A model generated the notes under the pieces. The model was not told where the DNA came from and made no database searches. It saw nothing but the letters and a program-made list of their open reading frames with translations. Positions 4,789 through 5,237 of a DNA stretch of 5,237 bases are shown piece after piece. Within the stretch, counting starts at the first letter, position 1. Every line of letters begins with the position of its first letter. This DNA is from Burkholderiales bacterium (GTDB lineage: Bacteria; Pseudomonadota; Gammaproteobacteria; Burkholderiales; SG8-39). The stretch is from NCBI GenBank assembly GCA_020846575.1, contig JADLDQ010000033.1, positions 1 through 5,237 of the forward strand, in the 5' to 3' direction. The position numbers and the translations under genes are program-made.

Positions 4789-5237
4789 TCAGCCCGGGAC
4801 CATCGCGCACGCCGGCGCCTGCACCGGGTCCTTCAGTCCCAGGATGCGCCGGGCGTTGTCGCACAGGATCTTGTGCTGCACTTCTTTCGAGAAACCCGCT
4901 TCCTCGAAGACCTTCAGCGCGCCCTCGGGAGTCCAGCACGGGTAGTCGCTGCCGTACATGACGTGATCCGCGCCATAGAACTCCACCGCGAACCGCACGC
5001 CCATGGCGTGCGGCGAAACGGTGTCGGTGTACATGCGGCGCAGGTATTCGCTGGGATCCCGCGGCAGCTTCGCCGCCTTGGAGTTCTTGTCCATGCGCCC
5101 GGCCTGGTAGGGCAGCGCGCCGCCGGTGTGCGACATCACGACCTTCAAGCCCGGATGCCGCTCCATCGTGCCGGAGAGAACGAGCCGCATCGCCGCCACG
5201 CTCACCTCGATCACGCGGCCGAGGCTCAAATGCAGCG
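4789..5237 (-). CDS. Amidohydrolase_2 (ACMSD/gamma-resorcylate decarboxylase-type) metal-dependent hydrolase or decarboxylase, C-terminal part
   Basis: The last 148 codons of a larger gene whose 5' end is beyond the right edge; the family is usually about 280-350 residues. The frame is open to the edge, reading LHLSLGRVIEVSVAAMRLVL before the first clear motif. Signatures are SGTMERHPGLKVVMSHTGGA, followed by LPYQAGRMD, where the His of SHTGGA is a metal-ligand position in this TIM-barrel family. Next come YLRRMYTDTVSPHA, the FYGADHVMYGSDYP block with the conserved catalytic or metal-binding Asp of SDYP, and KILCDNARRILGL, the usual C-terminal helix. Members include 2-amino-3-carboxymuconate-6-semialdehyde decarboxylase, 2,6-dihydroxybenzoate decarboxylases and simple amide or lactone hydrolases. 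The substrate cannot be chosen from this fragment. The gene is followed by a strong terminator hairpin, so it is probably the end of its own transcription unit and not part of the envelope cluster downstream. Confidence 0.9.
   Translation of the reverse strand, partial: LHLSLGRVIEVSVAAMRLVLSGTMERHPGLKVVMSHTGGALPYQAGRMDKNSKAAKLPRDPSEYLRRMYTDTVSPHAMGVRFAVEFYGADHVMYGSDYPCWTPEGALKVFEEAGFSKEVQHKILCDNARRILGLKDPVQAPACAMVPG

Noticed and set aside
4191..4939. Minus-strand open frames of 156 and 184 codons across the gap and the CigR-like gene
   Set aside because: Arg/Gly/Ala-rich translations without motifs, overlapping two well-supported genes in another frame.
5227..5229. TTG codon as the start of the amidohydrolase
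   Set aside because: The frame continues upstream (LHL before SLGRV) to the window edge, and the family needs well over 100 more N-terminal residues. The gene is simply cut by the edge.
1..5237. tRNA, rRNA, CRISPR array, insertion sequence or phage signatures
   Set aside because: I looked for spaced direct repeats, transposase motifs, terminal inverted repeats with duplications and tRNA-like ends and saw none.

Overview
This is a very GC-rich window (roughly 70 percent G+C by eye, with G or C at most third codon positions). All five genes and one gene fragment I can support lie on the minus strand, so the biological reading order is right to left. Gene content and codon style suggest a high-GC proteobacterium. 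A betaproteobacterium (Burkholderiales or a relative) is my best guess, by inference only.

Layout in reading order: the 3' end of an amidohydrolase_2 family gene of the ACMSD / gamma-resorcylate decarboxylase type (4789-5237, runs off the right edge), closed by a strong hairpin terminator. Next is a 336-base gap dense in inverted repeats. Then come three small genes for exported envelope proteins: a CigR/RcnB-like membrane protein (3964-4452), a proline/tyrosine-rich two-cysteine secreted protein or lipoprotein (3430-3771), and a glycine-zipper lipoprotein with an NYPPP repeat tail (2751-3413). The last two are 16 bases apart and look like one operon. A 138-base gap with two hairpins follows. 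Then mdtA (1299-2612), the periplasmic adaptor of a tripartite RND efflux pump, and mdtB (1-1193), its inner-membrane transporter subunit. mdtB is cut by the left edge just before the transmembrane-4 aspartate pair.

How they work together: MdtA and MdtB belong to the MdtABC multidrug efflux system, in which MdtA bridges the MdtB/MdtC heterotrimer to an outer-membrane channel. mdtC and possibly a channel gene would be expected beyond the left edge. The three small exported proteins have no assigned role here. Their position suggests an envelope-related neighbourhood, but co-function is only inferred from adjacency. The amidohydrolase appears to be a separate transcription unit.

I found no RNA gene, CRISPR array, insertion sequence or phage remnant. 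No clearly new multi-gene system is visible. The more unusual points are the lysine/glycine tail on MdtA, the odd mdtA-mdtB junction, the dyad-rich region upstream of the CigR-like gene, and two conserved-looking but uncharacterised small envelope proteins.
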